This document shows, in pieces, positions 63,958-64,000 of a stretch of 64,000 nt of DNA. Each line of letters begins with the position of its first letter. The first letter of the stretch is position 1. The position numbers were made by a program, and so were the translations under genes. Source of the stretch: Argentina anserina. Its lineage: Eukaryota > Streptophyta > Magnoliopsida > Rosales > Rosaceae. Below the pieces are notes generated by a model. It had not been told where the DNA came from, made no database searches, and worked only from the letters and a program-made list of their open reading frames with translations. The stretch is from assembly GCF_933775445.1 (NCBI RefSeq), contig NC_065874.1, positions 18,061,001 to 18,125,000 of the forward strand, written 5' to 3'.

Positions 63958-64000
63958 GTTGGGGTCATGGTATGAGAACACCACTGAAACTGTCCTCACT

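Overview
The window is nuclear DNA of a flowering plant: intron-rich genes with GT-AG introns, plant-only gene families, nested hAT, Mutator-like and LTR elements, and long GA microsatellites. It is a eudicot; a member of the rose family is my best guess from protein resemblance, but the sequence alone does not prove this. No tRNA, rRNA, CRISPR array or prokaryotic feature was recognised.

Layout. 1-6000: an Lr10-like receptor kinase whose ectodomain exon is cut by a hAT-like element and frameshifted, while its kinase exons are open; its 3.3-kb intron holds three delimited small DNA transposons. 8711-9418: an intact NHL/LEA_2 membrane protein (minus). 10-11.5 kb: a repeat-bordered element with a glycine-rich ORF. 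12606-17518: a complete 14-exon NIMA-related kinase of the plant NEK5/NEK6 (IBO1) type (minus, 954 codons). 19-21.4 kb: small transposons. 22974-24409: a complete four-exon aldo-keto reductase. 26.7-30.3 kb: an LTR remnant with a nested hAT element. 31460-34382: a complete four-exon AIFM2-like FAD/NAD(P) oxidoreductase. 36382-42310: a decayed TFIIIC-90-like WD40 gene (minus), with a 1.5-kb hAT element inside an exon and several frameshifts. 42840-45481: a solo LTR (target duplication CACTA) inside an array of a 12-bp minisatellite. 52603-54432: the 3' exons of an organellar methionyl-tRNA synthetase gene, decayed and carrying another solo LTR. 54712-63957: a full-length LTR retrotransposon (minus) with nearly identical LTRs but a degenerate interior.

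The intact genes (NHL, NEK, AKR, AIFM2-like) are independent nuclear genes with no operon-like relation. From memory, the NEK and AIFM2-like genes are adjacent in Arabidopsis (At3g44200 and At3g44190), so here an ancestral pair seems to have been separated by the reductase and transposons. The rest of the window is a record of transposon invasion and gene decay. I found no convincing new biological system; the most informative items are the TE-broken genes, the young but coding-defective LTR element, and the 12-bp repeat family that occurs at several sites in inverted orientation.
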